DNA of 64,000 nucleotides from Enterobacter sp. R4-368 (GTDB taxonomy: Bacteria; Pseudomonadota; Gammaproteobacteria; Enterobacterales; Enterobacteriaceae), in NCBI RefSeq assembly GCF_000410515.1, contig NC_021500.1, forward strand, positions 2,108,001-2,172,000. The letters run 5' to 3'. Every line of letters starts with the position of its first letter. Positions within the stretch are counted from its first letter, which is position 1. A program made the translations under genes and the position numbers. Below are positions 51,885 to 60,682 of this stretch, piece after piece. Below the pieces are notes generated by a model that made no database searches, had not been told where the DNA came from, and saw nothing but the letters and a program-made list of their open reading frames with translations.

Positions 51885-52967
51885 ATGAAAAAATATTTAG
51901 CGCTAGCGATTATTGCGCCGTTGCTGATTTCTTGTTCCAGTTCGAATAAAACGGGTGACGACTACAACGAAGCCTGGATTAAAGACACCAACGGTTTTGA
52001 CATCCTGATGGGTCAATTTGCCCATAATATTGAGAATTTATGGGGATTTAACGAGGTTCTGATCGCAGGCCCGAAAGACTACGTTAAATACACCGACCAG
52101 TACCAAACCCGCAGCCACATCAACTTCGATGAGGGGACGATCACCGTCGAGACTATCTCCGGCACCGAACCTGCGGCGCATTTGCGCCAGGCGATTATCA
52201 AAACCCTGCTGATGGGCGACGATCCGGGTTCAATCGATCTTTACTCCGATGTCGATGATATTCAGATCTCGAAAGAGCCGTTCCTCTACGGCCAGGTGGT
52301 GGATAACAACGGCGAAGCCATTCGCTGGCAATGGCGTGCAGCGCAGTTTGCGGACTATTTACTGCAAACACGTCTGAAAAGCCGCAGCAACGGCTTACGG
52401 ATGATCTACAGCGTGACCATTAACCTGGTGCCAAACCACCTGGATAAACGCGCGCATAAATACGTCGGTATGGTGCGCAAAGCGGCGCATAAATATGGCG
52501 TCGACGAATCGCTGATTCTGGCGATTATGCAAACCGAATCCTCCTTTAACCCATACGCCGTCAGCCGCTCCGATGCGCTCGGTTTAATGCAGGTTGTGCA
52601 GCACAGCGCCGGTAAAGATGTGTTCCGCGCGCAGGGGAAATCTGGTACGCCCGATCGCAGTTATCTGTTTGATCCGCAAAGCAACATCGATACCGGCACC
52701 GCCTATCTGGCGATGCTGAACAATATTTATCTCTCCGGTATTACTAACCCTACATCGCGTCGCTATGCGGTTATTACCGCTTATAACGGCGGTGCCGGCA
52801 GCGTGTTACGCGTCTTTTCCGCCGATAAAGTGCAGGCGGCAAATATCATCAACACCATGACGCCGGGAGATGTGTACCAAACCCTGACCACACGCCACCC
52901 CTCGGCGGAATCCCGCCGCTATCTCTACAAAGTTAACGCTGCGCAGAAAACTTACCGTCGCAACTAA
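51885..52967 (+). CDS. mltC: Membrane-bound lytic murein transglycosylase C
   Basis: MltC cleaves peptidoglycan to 1,6-anhydro-muropeptides. It is an outer-membrane lipoprotein of 360 residues: lipobox LISC with Cys17 as lipid anchor, a DUF3393 region (residues ~20-190), and the Slt-type lysozyme domain with catalytic Glu in [13 protein letters not shown] and GLMQV. The ATG pair at 51882/51885 was resolved in favour of the second, matching the E. coli start (MKKYLALA). It follows yggX and is followed by the nupG control region. Confidence 0.95.
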   Translation: MKKYLALAIIAPLLISCSSSNKTGDDYNEAWIKDTNGFDILMGQFAHNIENLWGFNEVLIAGPKDYVKYTDQYQTRSHINFDEGTITVETISGTEPAAHLRQAIIKTLLMGDDPGSIDLYSDVDDIQISKEPFLYGQVVDNNGEAIRWQWRAAQFADYLLQTRLKSRSNGLRMIYSVTINLVPNHLDKRAHKYVGMVRKAAHKYGVDESLILAIMQTESSFNPYAVSRSDALGLMQVVQHSAGKDVFRAQGKSGTPDRSYLFDPQSNIDTGTAYLAMLNNIYLSGITNPTSRRYAVITAYNGGAGSVLRVFSADKVQAANIINTMTPGDVYQTLTTRHPSAESRRYLYKVNAAQKTYRRN

Positions 52968-53023
52968 TCTGTTGCCTCTTTCGTCTGTACCAATGAAAGA
53001 GGCATAAGGTATTCATGTGAATG

Positions 53024-53039
53024 ATGCAAACGGTTGCGC
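53024..53039. promoter_or_regulatory. PurR-like box upstream of nupG
   Basis: ATGCAAACGGTTGCGC matches 11 of 12 fixed positions of the PurR consensus ANGCAANCGNTTNCNT, with only the last base off. It lies just before the CRP site of nupG. CytR, also a LacI-family regulator, could bind part of it. Confidence 0.55.
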
Positions 53040-53044
53040 TAAAG

Positions 53045-53060
53045 TGTGAGATACGTCACC
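53045..53060. promoter_or_regulatory. CRP site of nupG
   Basis: TGTGAGATACGTCACC is one base off the TGTGA-N6-TCACA core. CRP with CytR control of nupG is known in E. coli. Confidence 0.75.
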
Positions 53061-53067
53061 ATATAAA

Positions 53068-53092
53068 AATGCAATCAGAGGAAGTTTGCATT
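53068..53092. promoter_or_regulatory. Possible CytR half-sites
   Basis: AATGCAAT (53068-53075) and TTTGCATT (53085-53092) form an inverted pair of 8-mers similar to the CytR half-site GTTGCATT, placed next to the CRP site. Confidence 0.45.
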
Positions 53093-53205
53093 TTTATGTC
53101 GGGCATAACAAATTCGCCACCCCGTAGATGGTAGAATCCTGACACATAACAAACGCAATTGTGCCCATTCCAACATCTATCACTCTCCTTTGTGAGGAAA
53201 TTAGC

Positions 53206-54459
53206 ATGAATCTTAAGCTGCAGCTGAAAGTCATTATCTTTCTGCAGTTCTGCCTGTGGGGAAGCTGGCTGACTACGCTTGGCTCTTATATGTTCGTTAC
53301 CCTGAAATTCCAGGGCGCGGAAATTGGCGCGGTATATAGCTCGCTGGGTATTGCATCACTGCTGATGCCAACGCTGCTCGGTATCGTTGCGGACAAGTGG
53401 CTGAGCGCAAAATGGGTGTATGCCCTGTGCCATCTGGTTGGCGCGATTACATTATTTATCGCCGCAGGCGTCACCACGCCAGGCGCAATGTTCGCCATCA
53501 TCCTGCTTAACTCGCTGGCCTACATGCCAACGCTGGGCCTGGTGAACACCATTTCTTACTTCCGCCTGAAATCCGCAGGCCACGATATCGTGACCGATTT
53601 CCCACCGATTCGTATCTGGGGCACCATCGGCTTTATTCTGGCGATGTGGGCGGTGAGCTTCTCCGGTTTCGAACTGAGTCATATGCAGCTCTACATTGGC
53701 GCGGCGCTGTCGCTGGTGCTGAGCCTGTTCTCTCTGACGCTGCCGCATATGCCGGTTGCTAAAAGCAAGGAGAAACAGACCTGGGTGGAAATGCTGGGCC
53801 TGAACGCTTTCGCGCTGTTTAAAAACAAGCGCATGGCGATCTTCTTTATCTTCTCGATGCTGTTAGGCGCCGAGCTGCAGATCACCAACATGTTCGGCAA
53901 CACCTTCCTGCACAGCTTTGACGCGAACCCGCTGTTCGCCAACAGCTTCATCGTGACACATGCGTCGGTGATGATGTCGATTTCGCAGATTTCCGAAACC
54001 GCATTTATCCTGGCGATCCCGTTCTTTATGAGCCGTTACGGCATCAAGAACGTCATGCTGATCAGTATCATCGCCTGGGTGCTGCGTTTTGGTCTGTTTG
54101 CTTATGGCGACCCGACGCCGTTCGGCACCGTACTGCTGGTTCTGTCGATGATCGTTTACGGTTGTGCATTCGACTTCTTCAACATCTCCGGTTCGGTATT
54201 CGTGGAGAAAGAGGTGAATCCGGCTATCCGCGCCAGTGCGCAGGGTATGTTGCTGATGATGACCAACGGCTTCGGCTGTATCCTCGGCGGGATGGTGAGC
54301 GGCAAAGTGGTGGAGATTTACACCACTGCGGGCATCACCGACTGGAAAACCGTGTGGCTGATTTTCGCCGGTTACTCGCTGGTGCTGGCCTTCGCCTTCG
54401 TGATGCTGTTTAAGTATAAACACGTGCGTGAGCCAGAAGGCGTGGCGCAGAAAGCCTGA
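53206..54459 (+). CDS. nupG: Nucleoside/H+ symporter NupG
   Basis: NupG imports purine and pyrimidine nucleosides with protons; it belongs to the NHS family of the major facilitator superfamily. It is 417 residues with 12 hydrophobic segments; conserved stretches include LQFCLWGSWLTTLGSYMF in TM1, GTIGFILAMW, and a TM7-10 region with FDFFNISGSVFVEKEVNPAIRASAQG. ATG 53206 (MNLKLQLKVIIFLQF) is conserved; 15 upstream in-frame codons are not. In E. coli speC follows; here the citrate cluster does. Control region with CRP, CytR-like and PurR-like sites precedes it. Confidence 0.97.
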   Translation: MNLKLQLKVIIFLQFCLWGSWLTTLGSYMFVTLKFQGAEIGAVYSSLGIASLLMPTLLGIVADKWLSAKWVYALCHLVGAITLFIAAGVTTPGAMFAIILLNSLAYMPTLGLVNTISYFRLKSAGHDIVTDFPPIRIWGTIGFILAMWAVSFSGFELSHMQLYIGAALSLVLSLFSLTLPHMPVAKSKEKQTWVEMLGLNAFALFKNKRMAIFFIFSMLLGAELQITNMFGNTFLHSFDANPLFANSFIVTHASVMMSISQISETAFILAIPFFMSRYGIKNVMLISIIAWVLRFGLFAYGDPTPFGTVLLVLSMIVYGCAFDFFNISGSVFVEKEVNPAIRASAQGMLLMMTNGFGCILGGMVSGKVVEIYTTAGITDWKTVWLIFAGYSLVLAFAFVMLFKYKHVREPEGVAQKA

Positions 54460-54503
54460 AACTGATAACCATCTCCTGAAGGTGGTTAACGATGCAAAGA
54501 CAA

Positions 54504-54530
54504 AACCCGGCCTGAGCGCCGGGTTTTTTA
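54504..54530 (+). terminator. Intrinsic terminator of nupG
   Basis: ACCCGGC and GCCGGGT with a short loop are followed by TTTTTTA, 45 bases past the nupG stop. The remaining ~170 bases before citG hold no gene. Confidence 0.88.
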
Positions 54531-54700
54531 TGGCCATTTAACCATCTCTTTTTGCGAAGGTGGTCAGCAACAGGCGTTGGCTTATTATCTTTTGCTTTAA
54601 ATCGTGCAGAACAGGCTGAGGCTTTTATTAATGCTTTTAGCGCTCGCCTCCTGGGCGCGATCAATACCATCTGCTATACAGATGATTTTTTATAACCTAC

Positions 54701-55528
54701 TTACAGCCCGGCAAGAACCCAGGCCACCGCCAGCAGATCGGCACTCCCGCCGGGGCTTAACCGACGAGCCATTAACGCCCGATCCATTTCGCGCAGCGCG
54801 TCGCTATCCCAGCCAGTTACCAGCAACCTCGCCGCATAATCCTGTACGTAGTGCAGCCCTTCAATACCGCCGCGAGATACCAGATTGCTGTCGCGGTTCG
54901 CGGCCATCAGGCGCAGCAGCGCATTGTGTAACCGCCGCTCCCCTTGCTCCTGATGCCAGAACGGCAACACCGCGCGGCGCACAGTGATAAACCCCTGCTC
55001 GGCTTCACCGCGTGCCCCCGTCAGCCCATACTGGCGAAACTGTTTTTCACCCGCCGTGATAGCCTGTGGGCGACCATCAAGCTCACGCGCCACTAATCCA
55101 CAGCAGATTTCACTGACCTGCTGGCAAAGCGCGTCAGCGCTAACCCTGCGCTCTTGTCCCTGCAAACGCCCGGCGGCGAAACAGAGCAGACCAAGCGAAA
55201 AAATGCCGCCCTTATGGGTGTTCACGCCCCCTGTCGCCGTGAACATCGCTTGCTCGCAGGCGATACCCATCGGGCGCAGCAGCCGTAGCTGCTCGCTGGC
55301 CGATTTCTGCGCATGGTTTTTTCCTGCTTCGGCAAAGACCCTGAACCACGGCGTAATCGCCGCAATACTCTTTAAAAACAGCGCATGATCCATATCCTGG
55401 TGCGAGCCGTTATTGGCTCTGTCCACCAGCCCCGGTTTGGGGGTTAAATCCAGCTCAAGACGCAACGCCTGCGCCGCAAGCTCAGGCACATCAGCAATGG
55501 CGGATTTAGTCGCGAGCAAACCAGCCAT
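54701..55528 (-). CDS. citG: CitG, triphosphoribosyl-dephospho-CoA synthase
   Basis: CitG makes 2'-(5''-triphosphoribosyl)-3'-dephospho-CoA from ATP and dephospho-CoA, the precursor of the prosthetic group of citrate lyase. It is 275 residues. Family motifs are visible in TPKPGLVDRANNGSHQDMD near residue 30 and the C-terminal SPGGSADLLAV. The ATG at 55528 overlaps the end of citX by 23 bases; a TTG just before it is not used. It is the last gene of the citrate operon, converging on nupG. Confidence 0.93.
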   Translation of the reverse strand: MAGLLATKSAIADVPELAAQALRLELDLTPKPGLVDRANNGSHQDMDHALFLKSIAAITPWFRVFAEAGKNHAQKSASEQLRLLRPMGIACEQAMFTATGGVNTHKGGIFSLGLLCFAAGRLQGQERRVSADALCQQVSEICCGLVARELDGRPQAITAGEKQFRQYGLTGARGEAEQGFITVRRAVLPFWHQEQGERRLHNALLRLMAANRDSNLVSRGGIEGLHYVQDYAARLLVTGWDSDALREMDRALMARRLSPGGSADLLAVAWVLAGL

Positions 55529-56045
55529 CAATTAATTTCTCCACGCGAGCCACTACATCTTCTAACGAATGGCGACGCGAACGGGCGCAGCCGTGTGCAG
55601 GTTCATCACATACCAGACAGCGGCGAGTATTTAGATCCAGCGAATGTCGCCCCACCTGCCCTGCTTTCGGGCAAAACACATCGAAATCCCACAATCTGCC
55701 AAGCGGATGGGTCTGTTCCATCTCCACGCACTGCGCTTTGATTTCCACCGCCGGGTGCTCCACGCACCACAACGCTTCTGCGCCGGTTGGCAGCCACAAT
55801 ACCTGCCTGTCCAGCACGCGCCAGCGGTTTTGCCACAACAACTGGTCGCAGGCCTGGAGTGCCACGCCCATGGTATTGCGGTAACGAATACTGTCTTTTA
55901 CCGCTCCGGGGGTAACCAGCGTCAGCGAAATAACGGGTTGTTGATAATGAGTGAGCCAGTCAGCCTGACGCGCCGCGCGGCTATCTTTAGCCGCCAGCAG
56001 CGCTTCGAGGCTGACGCCCGCTCTCACGGGCGTCAGTGTGGTCAT
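55506..56045 (-). CDS. citX: CitX, apo-citrate lyase phosphoribosyl-dephospho-CoA transferase
   Basis: CitX transfers the prosthetic group made by CitG to the acyl carrier CitD, giving holo-citrate lyase. It is 179 residues with the family motif LGRLWDFDVFCP and RHSLDLNTRRCLVCDEPAHGCARSRRH, which carries conserved Cys and Arg residues. CitX and CitG are separate genes as in E. coli rather than a fused citXG. It overlaps citF by four bases upstream and citG by 23 bases downstream. Confidence 0.94.
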   Translation of the reverse strand: MTTLTPVRAGVSLEALLAAKDSRAARQADWLTHYQQPVISLTLVTPGAVKDSIRYRNTMGVALQACDQLLWQNRWRVLDRQVLWLPTGAEALWCVEHPAVEIKAQCVEMEQTHPLGRLWDFDVFCPKAGQVGRHSLDLNTRRCLVCDEPAHGCARSRRHSLEDVVARVEKLIDGWFARD

Positions 56046-57568
56046 AGATTGTCCTCTTTAACCTGACGAACCACATCGATCACGCTGCCGTCACGATAGC
56101 GGATCACACCAACAATGCGGTCAGTAAAAGCGATCGGTTTCGGTTCGCCGGTCAGTGAAATCGCACGCTGATAAAGCGCTTCGATGTCGACGATTTTCAG
56201 GCCCGCCGCCAGCAAACGCTCGCGAATATCCGGACGCGCCGGGTTAACAGCAATACCATGATCGGTGACCAGCACGTCGATGCTTTCCCCTGGCGTCAGC
56301 AACGTGGTCACGCGTTTTACAACGGTTGGAATGCGGCTGCGTAGCAAAGGAGCCACGACAATGGTGAGGTTGGCAGCTGCCGCGACATCGCAGTGACCGC
56401 CGGATGCGCCACGCATCACGCCATCAGAACCGGTGATGACGTTAACGTTGAAGTCGACATCGATCTCCAGCGCGCTGAGGATCACCACATCCAGTTGATC
56501 GCAGCTGGCAGCCTTACCGCCCGGGTTGGCATAGACGTTAGTAGAGATCTCGACATGATTCGGGTTACGGCGCAGCGAAGCCGCCGCTTCGCCATCGAAA
56601 CACTGCGTATCCAGCAGTTTTTCAATAAGCCCTTTCTCATGCAGATCCACCAGGCTACCGGTGATGCCGCCAAGCGCGAAGCGGGCTTTCACCCCGTGGC
56701 GCTCCATTTTTTCTTCCATGAAGCGCGTCGCTGCGGTCGCTGCTGCGCCGGAGCCGGTCTGCATGGAGAAACCGTCTTTGAAATACCCCGAATGTTCAAT
56801 GACATCTGCCGCGTAGCGGGCAATCATCAGCTCGCGCGGATTGCTGGTGACGCGGGCCGCACCGACGCTGATTTTCGCCGGATCGCCCACGCTTTCTACC
56901 TGCACGATCAGATCAACCTGATCCTGACCAAGGCTCGCAGGCATGTTCGGGAACGGCACCAGCTCTTCGGTCAGTAACACCACTTTTTTGGCGAACTGCG
57001 CGTCCACCATCGCGTAACCCAGCGAGCCACAGCAGGTTTTCCCCTGAGTGCCGTTGGCGTTACCGAACTCATCGCTGCACGGCACGCCGAGGAAAGCGAC
57101 ATCAATGTTCAGCTCGCCATCCTGCAACAGCTTCACGCGGCCGCCGTGTGAGTGGATCTGAACCGGTTCCGCCATCAGGCCGTGAGAGATTGCATCCGCC
57201 AGCTTGCCGCGCATCCCGGAGGTGTAAATGCGTGAGATCACACCATTCTGAATATGCTCGATCAGCGCATCGTTGCAGGTCATCAGCGAGCTGGAAGCCA
57301 GCGTCAGGTTTTTAAATCCCAGACGCGCCAGCGTTGCCACGACGTTGTTGATCACACGATCGCCTTCGCGAAATGCGTGGTGGAAAGAGATGGTCATGCC
57401 GTCTTTCAGACCACTGCGGGCAATCGCGTCTTCCAGCGTCGCGCACAGTTTGCGCGTGTGTTTGGTGTTGATATCCGCCAGCCACGGTGTTGCCGCATGC
57501 GCGCTTTCAAAGGGTTTTAAATCACGCAGATGGGGAAAATTAACGTGAAGAAGCTCTGTTTGATTCAT
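56042..57568 (-). CDS. citF: Citrate lyase alpha subunit (citrate CoA-transferase)
   Basis: CitF exchanges the acetyl group on CitD for citryl, starting citrate cleavage. It is 508 residues, the usual length. Conserved features include LKDGMTISFHHAFREGD, SHGLMAEPVQIHSHGGRV, and MRGASGGHCDVAAAAN in the C-terminal half. ATG 57568 (MNQTELLHVNFPHL) is conserved; the open frame continues 27 codons upstream into citE without conservation. It lies 10 bases after citE and overlaps citX by four. Confidence 0.95.
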   Translation of the reverse strand: MNQTELLHVNFPHLRDLKPFESAHAATPWLADINTKHTRKLCATLEDAIARSGLKDGMTISFHHAFREGDRVINNVVATLARLGFKNLTLASSSLMTCNDALIEHIQNGVISRIYTSGMRGKLADAISHGLMAEPVQIHSHGGRVKLLQDGELNIDVAFLGVPCSDEFGNANGTQGKTCCGSLGYAMVDAQFAKKVVLLTEELVPFPNMPASLGQDQVDLIVQVESVGDPAKISVGAARVTSNPRELMIARYAADVIEHSGYFKDGFSMQTGSGAAATAATRFMEEKMERHGVKARFALGGITGSLVDLHEKGLIEKLLDTQCFDGEAAASLRRNPNHVEISTNVYANPGGKAASCDQLDVVILSALEIDVDFNVNVITGSDGVMRGASGGHCDVAAAANLTIVVAPLLRSRIPTVVKRVTTLLTPGESIDVLVTDHGIAVNPARPDIRERLLAAGLKIVDIEALYQRAISLTGEPKPIAFTDRIVGVIRYRDGSVIDVVRQVKEDNL

Positions 57569-57578
57569 TGTTCTGTCC

Positions 57579-58454
57579 TTAACGACGCACGCCGGACGCA
57601 GCTGCACGTTCCAGCACCATCTGCGCGTGATTAATAATCGGGGCGTCAATCATTTTGCCGTTCAGCGAAACCACGCCGAGGCCATTGCGTTCGCCCTCTT
57701 CCGCCGCTTCGATAACCACTTTCGCGTGGTCGACTTCCTGCTGGGTTGGCGCATAGGCGTTATGCAGCAGATCGATTTGGCGTGGGTTGATCAGCGATTT
57801 GCCGTTGAAACCCATTTTGCGCACCAGATCGACTTCACGCAGGAAACCGGCTTCATCATTGACGTCTGACCACACCACGTCGAACGCGTCAATTCCGGCG
57901 GCACGCGCGGCGTGCAGCACAGCGCAGCGCGCGTAGAACAGCTCGGTGCCGTCGCCACGTTCGGTTTGCATATCCATCACGTAGTCAAACGCGGCCAGCG
58001 CGATACCAATTAAGCGCTGCGAACTGCGCGCAATCGCGACGGCGTTAATGACGCCAACCGCCGACTCAATCGCCGCCATTATGCGGGTTGATCCCACTTC
58101 GCGCCCGCAGGCCAGTTCAATGCGCTCCAGGTGACGTTCCAGCTCGTAGATATCTTCCGGGGTATCGGTTTTCGGCAGGCGTACTACATCAACACCGGCG
58201 CGCACTACCGCTTCCAGATCAGGCAGGCCAAACGGCGTGTTCAGTGGGTTAATACGCACCACGGTTTCCATATCCTGATACATCGGGTGTTGCAGCGCGT
58301 GGAACACCAGCAGGCGCGCGGTGTCTTTTTCACGCAGCGCTACCGCGTCTTCCAGGTCGAACATGATCGAATCAGGGCGGTAGATAAAAGCGGTGGAGAG
58401 CATGGCGGCGTTGGCGCCTGGCAGGAACAGCATGCTACGACGTAGTTTTTTCAC
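57579..58454 (-). CDS. citE: Citrate lyase beta subunit (citryl-CoA lyase)
   Basis: CitE cleaves the citryl thioester on CitD to acetyl-CitD and oxaloacetate. It is 291 residues with the HpcH/HpaI barrel fold. MFDLEDAV with acidic residues, [10 protein letters not shown], and [17 protein letters not shown] with the catalytic/Mg Glu are visible. The start is GTG ([16 protein letters not shown]) overlapping the citD stop by four bases (GTGA), so the subunits are made in step. It is in the conserved citD-E-F order. Confidence 0.95.
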   Translation of the reverse strand: MKKLRRSMLFLPGANAAMLSTAFIYRPDSIMFDLEDAVALREKDTARLLVFHALQHPMYQDMETVVRINPLNTPFGLPDLEAVVRAGVDVVRLPKTDTPEDIYELERHLERIELACGREVGSTRIMAAIESAVGVINAVAIARSSQRLIGIALAAFDYVMDMQTERGDGTELFYARCAVLHAARAAGIDAFDVVWSDVNDEAGFLREVDLVRKMGFNGKSLINPRQIDLLHNAYAPTQQEVDHAKVVIEAAEEGERNGLGVVSLNGKMIDAPIINHAQMVLERAAASGVRR

Positions 58455-58744
58455 AGCAGTTTCCCCCAGTCGATTTCGGTGCCTTCGGCGGCGCGCAGAA
58501 TGGCGCTTTGCAGACGGGCTCGGATTACGCAGTCCAGTGCGCCTTTGTCTTCAATGATGATTAAGCCCTGGCGGACCTCCATCGCGCGCAGCGTGGCATC
58601 CACCACCTTGCGGATTTGATCGCCGAACTGCTTCATCACCTCGCTATGGATAACAATATCCAGCTCGCCTTCTGCGGGGGCGATTTTCACCATCAGGTCG
58701 CTGGACTCCATCGTCCCGGCCAGCGCCTCCCTTACAATTTTCAT
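58451..58744 (-). CDS. citD: Citrate lyase gamma subunit (acyl carrier protein)
   Basis: CitD carries the 2'-(5''-phosphoribosyl)-3'-dephospho-CoA prosthetic group. It is 97 residues. The attachment Ser is the second of the pair in AGTMESSDL (Ser14 or 15 by position; Ser14 is the conserved site by alignment). The remainder ([29 protein letters not shown]) is the typical helical CitD body. It lies 17 bases after citC and overlaps citE. Confidence 0.95.
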   Translation of the reverse strand: MKIVREALAGTMESSDLMVKIAPAEGELDIVIHSEVMKQFGDQIRKVVDATLRAMEVRQGLIIIEDKGALDCVIRARLQSAILRAAEGTEIDWGKLL

Positions 58745-58761
58745 AGTTATTTTCCTGATTT

Positions 58762-59781
58762 TTAAGCGACTTCCGCGCTGTAATGAGACTCAAGGTGCGC
58801 AAAAGTGGTATCCGGTACAATTTCCCGAATACGGGAAAACTGGTGTGTTTTAAGTAAACGGCGCACTTCCGAAGCAGAGATGGCGGTGCCGGTCGCTTTA
58901 ATGCGCGGAACTTCCACCACCTCGACTGAACCTGCCAGCAACTGATGCATAGTCTGGTTGTACTGGCGGGTGATATCGCAAAACGGCTCGCTGCCGATAA
59001 AGCGGTGGGTAACACCGAGCGCCGGGGCAATATGGTTACGGAAGATGAGCAGGTCGATTTCGCTCCACGCCTGCTGCACTTTGCCGGTCTCTTTGAGGAA
59101 ATAGGCCGGAAAGGTAGCGCGGGAAATAATGTACTGAGAGCCTTCGTGAACCGTGACATTAGGCAGATGCGCCACGCCCGCCTTCACCATTTTCAGCCGT
59201 GCGGAGAAAGGAAAGAACGAGGCATCTTCCCGCACCACAAACAGGTGCAGCCAGTCGCAGGCCTGTGCAGCCTGCTCCACCAGATGCCGATGGCCAAGCG
59301 TGAAGGGATTGGCGTTCATCACAATAGAGCCAATGCGCTTTCCGGCAACGCGGCGCGCCTGCAACGTGCGGCAGTAACGCTGAATGCCAGACGGTGTATT
59401 TTCCATCAATATCGCATTGTTGCCGCTCTGGGCAACCGGCCAAAAGCCGCTGTGCTGGAAACGCTCACGATTGCAAGGGCGCGTGCACAGGAACAGATGA
59501 AAATGTCCACGCGCCAGCGCCAGATGCTCAACTTCTGCCAGCAGCCGCGCACTGAGGTTTTCCCCACGCAACTGCTCTTCAACCGCTACACACTTGATGA
59601 CGTTGGCGGCGAGACCTGCACAACCCACCAGCCGGTTTCCCGACCAGGCTTCAACGAAGGTGGTGATATCGCTGTCCATACCTAAACCACTGTCAGCGAG
59701 CAACGCGCGGATAGAGGCCAGCCGTTGAGTATTGCCGTTGACTTCCGCAACGCGGAAGTCGATGGAGGGTCGTGCTTGCAT
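58762..59781 (-). CDS. citC: Citrate lyase ligase (acetate:SH-citrate lyase ligase)
   Basis: CitC acetylates the thiol of CitD with ATP and acetate and so activates citrate lyase. It is 339 residues: an N-terminal GNAT-like region (residues ~5-130, WSGNRLVGCAGLAAN) and a C-terminal nucleotidyltransferase domain (SIVMNANPFTLGHRHLVEQAA near residue 155, TGTAISASEVRRLL at ~300). It lies 17 bases before citD and 16 bases after the FAH-family gene, in one operon with citS. Confidence 0.94.
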   Translation of the reverse strand: MQARPSIDFRVAEVNGNTQRLASIRALLADSGLGMDSDITTFVEAWSGNRLVGCAGLAANVIKCVAVEEQLRGENLSARLLAEVEHLALARGHFHLFLCTRPCNRERFQHSGFWPVAQSGNNAILMENTPSGIQRYCRTLQARRVAGKRIGSIVMNANPFTLGHRHLVEQAAQACDWLHLFVVREDASFFPFSARLKMVKAGVAHLPNVTVHEGSQYIISRATFPAYFLKETGKVQQAWSEIDLLIFRNHIAPALGVTHRFIGSEPFCDITRQYNQTMHQLLAGSVEVVEVPRIKATGTAISASEVRRLLKTHQFSRIREIVPDTTFAHLESHYSAEVA

Positions 59782-59797
59782 CGTATTGCCTTCGTCC

Positions 59798-60661
59798 TTA
59801 GTGCGCTGCTGTCAGCGCATGGGCTGGCGCATCAATGATCACATTGCTGAGGTGACCGATATTTTCGATCTCCACTTCGATGCGATCGCCTGCTTTCATA
59901 AACAGCGGCGGATTGCGTTTTTTACCAACGCCGCCCGGTGAGCCGGTGATGATGACGTCGCCCGGCGTCAGGCTGGTAAAGGTACTGATGTACTCGATAA
60001 GCTCGGCGACCTTGTGGATCATGCTGGCGGTGTTGTCGTCCTGCACCATGCGGCCATTCAACCATGTGCGGATCGTGAGCTGATGCGGATCGGGGATCTC
60101 ATCGGCCGTGGTCATCCAAGGGCCGAACGCGCCGGTTTGCCGCCAGTTTTTCCCGGCGGTGAACCAGGTGTGCTGCCAGTCACGCGCAGAGCCATCCATA
60201 TAGCAGCTGTAACCTGCGACATGGCTTAACGCCACGTCACGAGAGATGTTTTCGCCACCTTTACCGATGATCACCGCCAGCTCACCTTCGTAGTCGAATT
60301 CGCTGGAGTGGCGCGGTTTCAGCACCGGCGCGTTATGCCCGGTTTGCGAGTCGGCGAAGCGCACAAACAGCGTCGGTGCCGGGTTATGTTGATCGAACTC
60401 TTTGCGTTTTTCGGCGTAGTTCATGCCGACGCAGAGAATTTTCCCCGGGTTTTCAATAACCGGCAGGAAGTTGAGATCGTCAAAGCGCAGATCCGTCGCT
60501 TCACCACTCAGCTGTTGTGCCTCACTCAGCGCGTCGGCCGCGAGCAACGATTTCAAATCACCGTAGCGGTCTCCCAGACGCTGACCCAGATTGATGACGC
60601 CATCAGCCTTGACGATGCCGTAGCTACGGACCCCCTGATGGACAAAGCTTGCGAGTTTCAT
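59798..60661 (-). CDS. Fumarylacetoacetate hydrolase (FAH) family protein in the cit operon
   Basis: A 287-residue soluble enzyme of the FAH superfamily. The metal triad is present as Glu125 and Glu127 (SSEFDYEGELAVIIG) with Asp156 (CYMDGSARDWQ), and GKNWRQTGAFGPW, NGRMVQDDN and GDVIITGSPGGVG are family motifs. The lid motif NYAEKRKEF keeps Glu88 but has Lys85 where human FAHD1 has its catalytic His. It lies between citS and citC, 16 bases before citC and 21 bases after citS, so it is co-transcribed. FAHD1-type enzymes can decarboxylate oxaloacetate, the product of citrate lyase, and oadGAB are not in this window; an oxaloacetate decarboxylase or tautomerase role is a reasonable inference but unproven. 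Confidence 0.85.
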   Translation of the reverse strand: MKLASFVHQGVRSYGIVKADGVINLGQRLGDRYGDLKSLLAADALSEAQQLSGEATDLRFDDLNFLPVIENPGKILCVGMNYAEKRKEFDQHNPAPTLFVRFADSQTGHNAPVLKPRHSSEFDYEGELAVIIGKGGENISRDVALSHVAGYSCYMDGSARDWQHTWFTAGKNWRQTGAFGPWMTTADEIPDPHQLTIRTWLNGRMVQDDNTASMIHKVAELIEYISTFTSLTPGDVIITGSPGGVGKKRNPPLFMKAGDRIEVEIENIGHLSNVIIDAPAHALTAAH

Positions 60662-60682
60662 ATCAGTTCCTGTAGTGCTTAA

